Positions 16,905-25,487 of a stretch of 64,000 nt of DNA are shown here, one piece after another; position 1 is the stretch's first letter; each line of letters begins with the position of its first letter. This stretch comes from Paracoccaceae bacterium. GTDB lineage: Bacteria; Pseudomonadota; Alphaproteobacteria; Rhodobacterales; Rhodobacteraceae. The DNA lies in contig JAHDXW010000001.1 of the NCBI GenBank assembly GCA_023383015.1, positions 62,001 to 126,000 on the forward strand, read 5' to 3'. The notes under the pieces are model-generated. The model was not told the origin of the DNA. It saw nothing but the letters and a program-made list of their open reading frames with translations, and ran no database searches. The position numbers and the translations under genes were made by a program.

Positions 16905-18050
16905 CCGGGGGATCCCATGACCGCACGACATATCCTGGCCACCACGGCAAGCGTCGCCGTGCTCCTGGCCGCGCTGCCCGCGACGGCCCAGACGATGGAC
17001 GAGCTGATCGCCGGCGCGCGCGCCGAGGGCATGCTGACGACCATCGCCCTGCCCCATTCCTGGTGCGGCTACGGCGACGTGATCGCCGGCTTCAAGGCCA
17101 GGTATCCGTTCCTGAACGTCAACGAGCTGAACCCCGACGCGGGCTCGGCCGACGAGCTCGAGGCGGTGCGCGCCAACCGCGACAACAAGGGCCCGCAGGC
17201 GCCCGACGTGCTTGACGTTGGCCTGTCCTTCGGGCCCGCGGCCCAGGCCGAGGGGCTGCTGCAGCCCTACAAGGTCTCGACCTGGGACACGATCCCGGCC
17301 GATGCCAAGGACGCCGACGGCCACTGGTACGGCGACTACTACGGGGTGATGGCCTTCGCGGTGAACACCGACCTCGTCGACGAGGTGCCGACCTCGTTTG
17401 CCGACCTGCTGAAGCCCGCGTACGCCGGCCAGGTGGCGCTGGCGGGCGACCCGCGCGCCTCCAACCAGGCGATTCTCGGCGTCCTCGCCGCCGGCATGGC
17501 GCGCGGCGCCGCGCCCGGGGCCGAGGCCGCCGCCGCCGGCCTCGAGTTCTTCAGGGAGCTGAACGAGGCGGGCAACTTCGTGCCGGTGATCGGCAAGGCC
17601 GGGACGCTGGCGCAGGGCACCACGCCGATCATCATCGCCTGGGACTACAACGCCCTCGCCTGGCGCGACTCGCTGGCCGGCAACCCGCCGGTCGAGGTGG
17701 TCGTGCCTTCCGACGTCACCCTCGCGGGCGTCTACGTCCAGGCCATCAGCGCCTACGCCCCGCAGCCCAACGCCGCCAAGCTGTGGATGGAGTACCTCTA
17801 CAGCGACGAGGGCCAGCTCGGCTGGCTGGCCGGCTACTGCCACCCGATCCGCTTCAACGACCTCGTCGCCCGCGGGGTGGTGCCGCAGGAGATGATGGAC
17901 AGGCTGCCCCCCGCCGACGCCTACGAGCGGGCGGTGTTCCCCTCCATCGACGCCGTCAACGCCAACTCCGCCGCCGTCAAGGCCGGCTGGGACACCGTCG
18001 TCGGCGCCAACGTCGTCCAGTAGCAGACGCCCGGCAACGGGGTGCGGCCC
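16905..18050 (+). repeat. 1146-base direct repeat, copy 2
   Basis: Second copy of the unit at 15549-16694, at a fixed offset of 1356 bases. Identity ends sharply: upstream at the base before CCGGGGGATCCC and downstream after GGTGCGGCCC. Confidence 0.95.
16917..18023 (+). CDS. ABC transporter substrate-binding protein, copy 2
   Basis: This encodes the same 368 residues as copy 1, with the same signal peptide and no substitution. It is the copy adjacent to the permease and ATPase genes (69 bases to the first permease start). Its promoter and leader differ from those of copy 1, so the two can be regulated separately while producing one protein. Expressing more binding protein than permease is a normal need of such importers, and a second gene would raise that ratio further. 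Confidence 0.92.
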   Translation: MTARHILATTASVAVLLAALPATAQTMDELIAGARAEGMLTTIALPHSWCGYGDVIAGFKARYPFLNVNELNPDAGSADELEAVRANRDNKGPQAPDVLDVGLSFGPAAQAEGLLQPYKVSTWDTIPADAKDADGHWYGDYYGVMAFAVNTDLVDEVPTSFADLLKPAYAGQVALAGDPRASNQAILGVLAAGMARGAAPGAEAAAAGLEFFRELNEAGNFVPVIGKAGTLAQGTTPIIIAWDYNALAWRDSLAGNPPVEVVVPSDVTLAGVYVQAISAYAPQPNAAKLWMEYLYSDEGQLGWLAGYCHPIRFNDLVARGVVPQEMMDRLPPADAYERAVFPSIDAVNANSAAVKAGWDTVVGANVVQ

Positions 18051-18065
18051 TGCGGGGCCGCACCC
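18040..18065 (+). terminator. Intercistronic hairpin between binding protein and permease
   Basis: An 11-bp perfect stem (18040-18050 with 18055-18065) closes a 4-base loop TGCG, 17 bases after the stop of copy 2. Such hairpins between binding-protein and permease genes commonly reduce read-through or protect the upstream message. That function is inferred. Confidence 0.55.
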
Positions 18066-18091
18066 GGTCTGCCCGCACCGCCCCAGCCCGG

Positions 18092-18961
18092 ATGGCCGCA
18101 CGCCGCCACTTCAGCTCCCTGCCGACCCCGCGCTGGCTGGGGCTGGTGCCGTTCTTCCTGTTTGCCTTCCTGTTCCTGATCCTTCCGGCGCTGACCATCG
18201 TCATCGGTGCCTTCCGCACCCCCGACGGCAGCGTCACGCTCGAGAACATCCTCGGCCTCAACACCCGCACCATCCGCAACGCCTACTGGGTGTCGATCCG
18301 CGTCAGCCTGTGGTCGGCGTTGATCGGCTGCGCCATCGGCTTTGCCATGGCCGCCGCCGCCGTCCTCGGCGGGCTGCCGCGGCAGATCCGCTCGCCCCTG
18401 CTCACCTTCTCGGGCGTGGCCTCGAACTTCGCCGGGGTGCCGCTGGCCTTCGCCTTCATCGCCACGATCGGCCCGGCGGGGCTCATCACGCTGTGGCTGC
18501 GCACCGAGTTCGGGATCAACCTGCGCGCCTACGGCTTCAACCTGTTCTCGACCACCGGGCTGATCCTGACCTACCTGTTCTTCCAGGTGCCGCTGATGAT
18601 CCTGATCATCACCCCGGCGATCGAGGGGCTGCGCCGCGAATGGCGCGAGGCGGCGGCCACGCTCGGGGCGACGGGCTGGCAGTACTGGCGGATGATCGCG
18701 CTGCCGATCCTGCTGCCCTCCTTCCTCGGCACCTTCGCGCTGCTGTTCGCCAATTCCTTCGGCGCCGTCGCCACCGCCTTCGCCCTCGCCGGTCCGCAGC
18801 TCAACATCGCCCCGATCCTGCTGTTCTCGCAGATCCGCGGCGACGTCCTCGGCAACCCTGGTCTCGGCTACGCTCTGGCCTTCGGGATGATCGTCATCAC
18901 CGGCCTTGCCAACGCCATCTACCTGTGGCTGCGGGCCCGCTCGGAGCGGTGGCTGAAATGA
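18092..18961 (+). CDS. ABC transporter permease 1
   Basis: This 289-residue inner-membrane protein has about six hydrophobic segments and the permease EAA loop (EWREAAATLGATGWQYWRMIALP) that docks on the ATPase. It belongs to the PotB-like class. The ATG at 18092 was chosen because the membrane protein begins there; the upstream open frame is a shadow of the binding-protein gene. Its stop overlaps the next permease start (ATGA). It would form the translocation pore with the second permease. Confidence 0.9.
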   Translation: MAARRHFSSLPTPRWLGLVPFFLFAFLFLILPALTIVIGAFRTPDGSVTLENILGLNTRTIRNAYWVSIRVSLWSALIGCAIGFAMAAAAVLGGLPRQIRSPLLTFSGVASNFAGVPLAFAFIATIGPAGLITLWLRTEFGINLRAYGFNLFSTTGLILTYLFFQVPLMILIITPAIEGLRREWREAAATLGATGWQYWRMIALPILLPSFLGTFALLFANSFGAVATAFALAGPQLNIAPILLFSQIRGDVLGNPGLGYALAFGMIVITGLANAIYLWLRARSERWLK

Positions 18962-19740
18962 TGCGCATCCTCGCCTGGGCGGCCTTCCTCCTCGGCTCGC
19001 TGATCTTCGTGGCTCCCCTGCTCGGGATGACCGAGTTCTCGCTGTCGATGCGCCGCGGCGTCTACTCGCTCGATGCCTACCGCTCGGTGCTCGCCGACCC
19101 GCAGTTCCAGGAGACCTTCCTCTATTCGGTGGTGATGGCGCTCTTCACCATCGTCTTCGGCGTCATGCTGGTGGTACCGACGGCCTACTGGGTGCGGCTG
19201 CGGATGCCCGGCCTGCGCCCGGTGGTGGAGTTCCTGACCCTGCTGCCGCTGGTGATCCCCGCCATCGTCCTCGTCTTCGGCTACATCCGCCTCTACAACA
19301 CCTCCTCCTTCCTGCCGCTCACCGGCTCGGCCACCGGCACCAACATCCTCCTGATGTTCGGCTACGCCACCCTGTCGCTGCCCTACATGTACCGCGCCGT
19401 CGACACCGGGCTGCGCACCATCGACGTCGGCACCCTGACCGAGGCCGCCCAGTCGCTGGGCGCCGGCTGGGTCACGATCCTTGCCCGGGTGATCCTGCCC
19501 AACATCCTGGTCGCGGTGCTGTCGGGCGCCTTCCTGACCTTCGCCATCGTGATGGGCGAGTTCACCATGGCGGCGCTGCTGAACCGCCCCGCCTTCGGCC
19601 CCTACCTGCAGATCGTCGGGGCCAACAAGGCCTACGAGCCGGCAGCGCTGGCGGTGATCGCCTTCGGCATCACCTGGGCCTGCATGGGGCTGATCCAGCT
19701 CGTCACCCGGCTTTCGCCGCACATGAGGGCCAGTCGATGA
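18958..19740 (+). CDS. ABC transporter permease 2
   Basis: This 260-residue PotC-like permease has about six membrane segments and an EAA loop (LTEAAQSLGAGWVTILARVILP). It pairs with permease 1. Both its start and its stop overlap neighbouring genes by four bases (ATGA), so the three genes 18092-20798 form a coupled unit. Confidence 0.9.
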   Translation: MMRILAWAAFLLGSLIFVAPLLGMTEFSLSMRRGVYSLDAYRSVLADPQFQETFLYSVVMALFTIVFGVMLVVPTAYWVRLRMPGLRPVVEFLTLLPLVIPAIVLVFGYIRLYNTSSFLPLTGSATGTNILLMFGYATLSLPYMYRAVDTGLRTIDVGTLTEAAQSLGAGWVTILARVILPNILVAVLSGAFLTFAIVMGEFTMAALLNRPAFGPYLQIVGANKAYEPAALAVIAFGITWACMGLIQLVTRLSPHMRASR

Positions 19741-20798
19741 CCGCCTACCTCGAGATCTCGCGGCTCGAGAAGTCCTTCGGCACCGTCCGCGTGGTGAGGG
19801 ACTTCACCCTCGCGATCGACCGGGGCGAGTTCGTCTCGCTGCTCGGGCCCTCGGGCTGCGGCAAGACGACGGTGCTGCGCATCATCGCCGGCTTCGAGGC
19901 GCTGACCGGTGGCGCCATCCGCATCGAGGCGCAGGACGTCACCCGCCTGCGCCCCAGCCAGCGCAACATCGGCATGGTGTTCCAGTCCTACGCGCTGTTC
20001 CCCAACCTGACGGTGGCCCAGAACGTCGGCTTCGGCCTGCGAGTCAAGGGCGCCCCCCGAGGCGAGATCGACGCGCGGGTGGCCGAGATGCTGGCGCTGA
20101 TCGGCCTGCCCGACCTCGGCAGCCGCTACCCCTACCAGCTGTCGGGCGGCCAGCAGCAGCGCGTGGCGCTGGCGCGCGCGCTCGCCCCCCGGCCGCGGAT
20201 GCTCCTGCTCGACGAGCCGCTCTCGGCGCTCGACGCCAAGGTCCGGGTCAGCCTGCGCAACGAGATCAGGGCCATCCAGCGCGAGCTCGGCATCACCACG
20301 ATCTTCGTCACCCACGACCAGGAAGAGGCGCTGTCGATGTCCGACCGCATCGTGGTGATGAACGGCGGCATCGCCGAGCAGGTGGGCACGCCGTTCGAGG
20401 TCTACAACCGCCCGGCCACCCGGTTCGTGGCCAACTTCGTCGGCAGCCTGAACACCTTCGAGGCCCGCGTCGAGGATCCCGCGGCCGGCCGCGTGGCGGT
20501 CGCCGGAACGGCGCTGCAGCTGGCCGGCCCGCTCGATGCGGCCCGCGGCGCCGCACTCGGGCTGGCCCTGCGGCCCGAGGCCGTGCATCTCGGGCGCCAG
20601 CCGGGCCGCGAGATCGTCCTGCCCGGCCGGATCGAGGAGGTGGCCTTCCACGGCTCGGTCATCCGCCTGCGCGTCGCCGCCGGCGGGGCGCAGGTCGCGC
20701 TCGACACCTTCAACCGCCCCGACACCCCGCCGCCCCCGATCGGCGCGTCGACCGAGATCAGCTTCTCGGCCCGCGACGTGATCGTCCTCGGCGCCTAG
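19737..20798 (+). CDS. ABC transporter ATP-binding protein (PotA/FbpC class)
   Basis: This 353-residue ATPase has Walker A (GPSGCGKTT, about residues 37-45), Q-loop VFQSYALFPNL, signature LSGGQQQRVALARAL, Walker B LLLDEPLSALDAK and the switch histidine in FVTHDQEEALSM. A C-terminal TOBE domain (about residues 270-350) follows. It powers the importer formed by the two permeases. The start overlaps the previous stop by four bases. The class takes up polyamines, ferric iron or organophosphonates; the sequence does not decide between them. Confidence 0.93.
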   Translation: MTAYLEISRLEKSFGTVRVVRDFTLAIDRGEFVSLLGPSGCGKTTVLRIIAGFEALTGGAIRIEAQDVTRLRPSQRNIGMVFQSYALFPNLTVAQNVGFGLRVKGAPRGEIDARVAEMLALIGLPDLGSRYPYQLSGGQQQRVALARALAPRPRMLLLDEPLSALDAKVRVSLRNEIRAIQRELGITTIFVTHDQEEALSMSDRIVVMNGGIAEQVGTPFEVYNRPATRFVANFVGSLNTFEARVEDPAAGRVAVAGTALQLAGPLDAARGAALGLALRPEAVHLGRQPGREIVLPGRIEEVAFHGSVIRLRVAAGGAQVALDTFNRPDTPPPPIGASTEISFSARDVIVLGA

Positions 20799-20916
20799 GT
20801 CGGGCGCGCCCGCCGGGATGCCTCCGGCGGCGCCCGCCGGCGGCGCGGAACCTGCCGATCCGGCCCGGCAGGTTCCGGGTGATGACGCCGATCGGTGCGC
20901 CCAGCAGGATTGCCAT
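20758..20916 (-). CDS. Possible small protein, 52 residues
   Basis: A minus-strand frame opens with ATG at 20916, preceded by an unusually strong GGGAGGGAGGA Shine-Dalgarno sequence. The first 20 or so residues are hydrophobic (AILLGAPIGVIT...) and the rest is Arg-rich. It overlaps the 3' end of the ATPase gene antisense, and no homologue is recognised. The strong ribosome site is the only support; the Arg-rich tail looks like antisense shadow. Confidence 0.2.
   Translation of the reverse strand: MAILLGAPIGVITRNLPGRIGRFRAAGGRRRRHPGGRARPRRRGRSRRGPRS
20847..20876 (+). terminator. Hairpin after the ABC operon
   Basis: A perfect 10-bp stem (20847-20856 with 20867-20876) with a 10-base loop lies 48 bases after the ATPase stop. 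No T-run follows. It is a likely transcript end for the importer operon. Confidence 0.5.
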
Positions 20917-20954
20917 GGCGTCCTCCCTCCCCGGGCGGGGGCCGGGCGCGGGCG

Positions 20955-22620
20955 GTTGCTGCGCGAACAGGCGGCGGCAACGCAACGGGCCGGGGCGCTC
21001 ATGCAGGTGGTCGCCGCCCTGCAGTGCTGCCCCGATCCGACCCGGGGGCTGGAACGCGCGCTCGACCTCTGCCGCCGGGTGCCGGATGCAGACGCCGCGG
21101 CCCTGCTGCGCCGGGCCGGCCCGTACGCCTGCGAGACCCTCGTCGCCACTGCCCCCGACCTCTCCGGGCAGCGATGGTCGCTCGGCGACGGCGTCGCGCG
21201 GGGCCCGATCTGCATCGCTGATCTCGGTGCGGCCGGTCTTGCGGAAGCGATGCCGACGCCGGCGGCAGGCGTCCGGTCGCTGACTGCCGCGCCGGTCGTG
21301 GCCGACCCCGGCCGTCCTGCCGGTCGCGTTCTCGCGCCGACCGGCACGGTTTGCGAGCGACGCGCTGGCCTTCACGGAGCAGGTCGCCACGTTCCTCACT
21401 GCTGCCATCCGGGGCCGGCAGCGGCAGGACCGCGGTGCGCATCGGCCGGAAGCGGACGCTTGCGACGGCAGGCCCGCCTACGCCGGGATCTCGAACACCT
21501 CGCCGACTGGCAGAACCGGATCGTCCCGCTCGCGAAGGAGTTGCTGGGCGCGCCCGGACATGCACCCGATGCAGCCGTCGACCGGGCGCTGGCCGGAATC
21601 GGGGCACTGGCCGGATCGGACCGCACCCATGTCTTCCGGCTGCGTCAACCGGGCCGGTTCGACGACACCCATGAATGGGCCGCGCCGGGAATCGAGGCGA
21701 TAATGGACCAGCCGGACGAGGTGCTGGGCGAGTGGCGGCCCGACCTCGAGGCCGGCCGTCCCGTCCACATCCCGGATGTCAATGCGCTGCAGGCCGGGTC
21801 AAGGGTGACCGCATCCATCGGTGACATCCTTGCCCTGCCCGACCACGCCTCGTTCGATTCCTGCGAGTTCGTGATGCCGGATCACGACGCGTTCGAGGAT
21901 GCGGACACCGCCATCGACGCATATCCGGATGTCCGCCGGCGATTGCCGGAGATCAGCGTCATCATCGTCTCGCGCCACGTCAGGGATGACAACCTGATCA
22001 CCGTCCGCCGGGCGATCCGTGGCGCGACGCAGCGATTCCCGCGCACTCCCGGCCGGCTTTCCCGCGGACTGGCCGCTGCGGCAGCAAACCGGCGCATGGC
22101 ACTGCGCACCTGCGATGCGCCCAAGCCCCTTCGGCGCAACCGCTGGCCGCGCGGCGCGGCCGGCGTGATCCCGGGCAGCCGGCGTTGCGTGGGATCGCGG
22201 ACCGATCTGGTGGCCCCGACCACGGCCCCGCCGGAACCTCTCTCGGCCGCACATCCCGGGTCCAGCCCGGGCCACGGGCACGGCGCCGGCCGGGCGGCGT
22301 GCACAAGACAGCCGTGGGCCTTCCTCAGCAGCCGTGCGGGAGATACGCCGGTGAGAAACCAGGGCCACGCCAACCCCGAGGTTCGGCGCGGAGAACCGCA
22401 CTGGCTGCGCACCCGGACTCTGGCAGGCATCGACGCACGGCAGTCGCGGGGAAGCGTCCCGGCGTTCGGGCGTCTGCCCGATCAGCGCAACGGCCCCGAC
22501 CTGCAGATGTCGGCCTGTGCGCGCGCGACGGGTTGCAGCACCGAGGACGCGCGCGCGACCTGCAAGCGGCACAAGCGGCAGCTCACGGCAGGCGGTCAAT
22601 CGTTCACCCCGGGCTCTTGA
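20955..22620 (+). pseudogene. Decayed sensory/regulatory gene with GAF and receiver-like fragments
   Basis: A long open frame spans the region, but family resemblance switches frames. About 20955-21310 reads as a GAF domain (GALMQVVAALQ ... GQRWSLGDGVARG). Its end continues only one frame over (about 21315-21430: RFASDALAFTEQVATFLTAAI). Resemblance then returns to the first frame as a second GAF domain (LEHLADWQNRIVPLAKELL ... THEWAAPGIEAIMDQ ... VHIPDVNAL). This stops abruptly and is followed by receiver-like text (RRRLPEISVIIVS) and a possible LuxR-type helix remnant near 22530. No catalytic kinase motifs survive. It is best read as a frameshifted, deleted fusion of a sensor and a LuxR-type regulator. 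Sequencing error could explain the two compensating frameshifts but not the missing parts. Confidence 0.5.
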
Positions 22621-22876
22621 CCGATGTCCGGTCGCACAAGCGACGGGCTGACCCCGGCGATCCTGTCGGGGCTGCTCCGGGCGCTGCTGGTCTTCACCCC
22701 ATGATGGCAGAGCCGGGGTTTCCGATCCGATGCCCCCGCCACCGGCTACGCCCGTGCGCTTCCCGCGGCAAGCACCGGCCGATCGTGAAGAATTTCTTGA
22801 TCTGAACGTGACTCTCGTCTTGGATCAATGTGTTGATGTCCTGTCCCACGCATGGGACTGCCGCCGCTCCGTCCGG
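22621..22876. other. Gene-free gap before xylR
   Basis: The stretch from about 22785 to 22850 is clearly less GC-rich than the surroundings. No complete gene, repeat or hairpin is recognised. With the decayed region before it, it looks like genomic debris. Confidence 0.4.
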
Positions 22877-24151
22877 CTACTGGGCCGCCAGGTCGCGAAC
22901 CGGCGCGATCAGCCGCCCGGTCACCTCGGACAGCGCCAGCGCCGCCGCCCCATGCGCCCACAGAAGGTCCCCCCAGGCATGGATCTCGATCGGCGGCGGC
23001 GGCCGGCCGGTGTCGATGGCCAGCGCCCCCAGTTCCGACAGCGTGTCGGCGGCATAGAGGTAGTCATACCGCATCCGTTCGCCCGACAGGATGATCAGCC
23101 CGGGGTCGAACAGGTTCACGACATTGGCGATGCCGACCGCCAGGTAGCGCCCCGCCCGCCGGAAGATCGACCGCGCCGCCTGGTTGCCCGCCTTGGCGTG
23201 GTCGAACAGGCTTTCCAGCAGCAGAGCCGTCCCGGCCCCGTCCTTGTGGCCCCAGTTCAGCGCCGTCGTCGCCTCCCGGGCCAGCGCGTAGTCCGCGACA
23301 TAGGCCTCCAGGCAGCCTCTCTGTCCGCAGCGGCAGAGCGCCCCGTCAAGCTGCACCTTGGTGTGGCCGAGCTCCATGCCCAGCCCGTGCGCCCCGCGGT
23401 AGATGCGGTGGCCCAGCACCAGGCCCATTCCCACCCCGTGCTCGATGGTGACCACGGCGAAGTCCGCCAGCCGCCGTCCGGCGCCGAACCACAGCTCCGC
23501 CAGGGTGACGAGGTTGGCGTCGTTGTCGATGTGGACGGGCAGCCCGAAGCGTGCCGCCGCCGCGGCCGCCAGCGGCACGTCGCGCGCCGACAGCACCGGC
23601 GACCAGAGCGCCCGACCGGCCGCGCAGTCGACGAAGCCCGGCAGCCCCAGCCCCACCGCGGCGAGGTCCTGCGGAGCCATCCCGGCGCGGGCGGTGACCT
23701 CGGCAAGCAGGCGCCCGGCGCCCTCGAGCAGGGTGTCGAGGTCGGCCGGTCCGGGGGTGCGGGCGACCGACGCATCGGCGATCAGGTTGCCGGCAAAGTC
23801 GACGATCACCGCGGTATGCTCGCGGTCCGACAGCTTCATGCCGGCGACCCGGACGCACTCGGCCCTGACCCCCAGCGCCACCGGCGGGCGGCCGCGGTTC
23901 GAATCGGCTTCCCGCGGCACCGCCACCTCCTCGATCAGCCCGGCCTCGATCAGCTCGGAGGTGACCGTCGTCACCGAGGCGGGGCTGATCCCCAGTTCGC
24001 GGGCAAGCTGGACGCGGGCGATCTGGCCGGCGGCACGGATGCGCTCGAACACCTGCTGGCGGATCGGCCGCTGGCCGTCCGAGAGCGGCGGGATCAACGG
24101 GCCGCAGCCCGGCAGGCGCGGCGGCGGGTCGGCAGTGCGGCCGGGCCTCAT
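22877..24151 (-). CDS. xylR: ROK-family repressor, XylR-like
   Basis: This 424-residue protein has an N-terminal winged helix (about residues 30-75, ARELGISPASVTTVTSELIEAGL) and a ROK sugar-kinase-like domain with the zinc motif CRCGQRGCLEAY and the HIDNDANLVTLAELWFG stretch. It lies divergent from xylFHGBA, the standard place for the xylose repressor of alphaproteobacteria. It would bind the AT-rich gap and release DNA when xylose is present. The effector is inferred from the operon, not from visible binding residues. Confidence 0.88.
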   Translation of the reverse strand: MRPGRTADPPPRLPGCGPLIPPLSDGQRPIRQQVFERIRAAGQIARVQLARELGISPASVTTVTSELIEAGLIEEVAVPREADSNRGRPPVALGVRAECVRVAGMKLSDREHTAVIVDFAGNLIADASVARTPGPADLDTLLEGAGRLLAEVTARAGMAPQDLAAVGLGLPGFVDCAAGRALWSPVLSARDVPLAAAAAARFGLPVHIDNDANLVTLAELWFGAGRRLADFAVVTIEHGVGMGLVLGHRIYRGAHGLGMELGHTKVQLDGALCRCGQRGCLEAYVADYALAREATTALNWGHKDGAGTALLLESLFDHAKAGNQAARSIFRRAGRYLAVGIANVVNLFDPGLIILSGERMRYDYLYAADTLSELGALAIDTGRPPPPIEIHAWGDLLWAHGAAALALSEVTGRLIAPVRDLAAQ

Positions 24152-24270
24152 TTCTTCGCTCGCCGAACGAAAATTTCCAGGAATCTCATCTCCAGACCAT
24201 TCAGCGAGGCGTTCCTGCTGCGTTGCAGCGCAACCGGAGGCGGATGGCGGGTGTATCAGACCTTGCGCTG

Positions 24271-24300
24271 CAATTTTTATTTTGACAACTGAAATTATTC
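24271..24300 (+). promoter_or_regulatory. AT-rich island with TTGACA in the xylR-xylF gap (putative operator/promoter)
   Basis: In a very GC-rich setting this 30-base block is mostly A and T (CAATTTTTATTTTGACAACT...). It contains TTGACA at 24282-24287, without a good -10 box at normal spacing. ROK repressors generally bind AT-rich operators, so XylR binding is likely but not shown. Confidence 0.45.
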
Positions 24301-24372
24301 GCGGCAGGTTTGCGCCAGTCCCGGCGACTCCGCCGGGTCCGCCCTTCGCGGGGCGCAGATGGGGAGGATTCC

Positions 24373-25401
24373 ATGAAGCGTTTGATTGCCGCCGCCGTTG
24401 TCGCCACGCTCGGCTTCTCGGGCGCCGCCCTGGCGCAGGGTCTGACCGTCGGCGTGAGCTGGTCGAACTTCCAGGAAGAGCGCTGGAAGACCGACGAGGC
24501 CGCCATGAAGGCCGCGCTCGAGGCCGGCGGTGCCCGCTATGTGTCGGCCGACGCGCAGTCGTCGTCGGCCAAGCAGCTGTCCGACATCGAGAGCCTGATC
24601 GCCCAGGGCGCGCAGGTGCTGATCGTGCTGGCCCAGGACACCCAGGCGATCATCCCCGCCGTGCAGGCGGCCGCCGACGAGGGCATCCCGGTGATCGCCT
24701 ACGACCGGCTGATCGAGGATGCCCGCGCCTTCTACCTCACCTTCGACAACGTCGAGGTGGGCCGCATGCAGGCCCGCGCCGTGTTTGCCGCCCAGCCGAC
24801 CGGCAACTACGTCATGATCAAAGGCTCGCCCACCGATCCGAACTCGGACTTCCTGCGCGGCGGCCAGCAGGAGATCATCCAGGCGGCGGTGGACTCGGGC
24901 GCCATCAAGATCGTCGGCGAGGCGTACACCGACGGCTGGCTGCCCGCCAACGCGCAGCGGAACATGGAGCAGATCCTGACCGCCAACAACAACAACGTCG
25001 ATGCCGTGATCGCCTCGAACGACGGCACCGCCGGCGGCGTCGTGGCGGCGCTGACCGCGCAGGGCATGGCCGGGATTCCGGTCTCGGGCCAGGATGGCGA
25101 CCATGCGGCGCTGAACCGGGTGGCGCTGGGCACCCAGACGGTCAGCGTCTGGAAGGACGCGCGCGACCTCGGCCGTGCCGCGGGCGAAATCGCGGTGGCG
25201 CTGGCCGGCGGGACGGCCATGGCCGACATCCCGGGCTCGGTCGAGTGGACCTCGCCCTCGGGCACCACGATGCGGGCGATCTTCCTGGCGCCCGTGCCGA
25301 TCACCCGGGAAAACCTGCCCGTGGTGGTCGATGCCGGCTGGATCAGCCGCGAAGCGCTCTGCCAGGGCGTCGCCGCGGGCGGTCCTGTGCCCTGCAACTG
25401 A
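24373..25401 (+). CDS. xylF: D-xylose-binding periplasmic protein
   Basis: This 342-residue protein has a signal peptide ([22 protein letters not shown]) and the sugar-binding fold of the ribose/xylose family: [41 protein letters not shown] and [14 protein letters not shown]. It captures xylose in the periplasm and passes it to XylH. The ATG at 24373 follows GGGGAGGATTCC; the longer open frame upstream has no signal peptide. It is the first gene of the xylose operon. Confidence 0.93.
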   Translation: MKRLIAAAVVATLGFSGAALAQGLTVGVSWSNFQEERWKTDEAAMKAALEAGGARYVSADAQSSSAKQLSDIESLIAQGAQVLIVLAQDTQAIIPAVQAAADEGIPVIAYDRLIEDARAFYLTFDNVEVGRMQARAVFAAQPTGNYVMIKGSPTDPNSDFLRGGQQEIIQAAVDSGAIKIVGEAYTDGWLPANAQRNMEQILTANNNNVDAVIASNDGTAGGVVAALTAQGMAGIPVSGQDGDHAALNRVALGTQTVSVWKDARDLGRAAGEIAVALAGGTAMADIPGSVEWTSPSGTTMRAIFLAPVPITRENLPVVVDAGWISREALCQGVAAGGPVPCN

Positions 25402-25487
25402 CGCGCCGCCGGCGCACATGAGCACCCGCGCCCCGGGGACGGCCCCGGGGCGCGCGCGCGCTGCCCAAGCCCGCCGAGGAGCGCCCG

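Noticed and set aside
15549-18050. Binding-protein repeats as an insertion sequence or composite transposon
   Set aside because: The repeat unit encodes only the binding protein; there is no transposase, terminal inverted repeat or target duplication at its edges.
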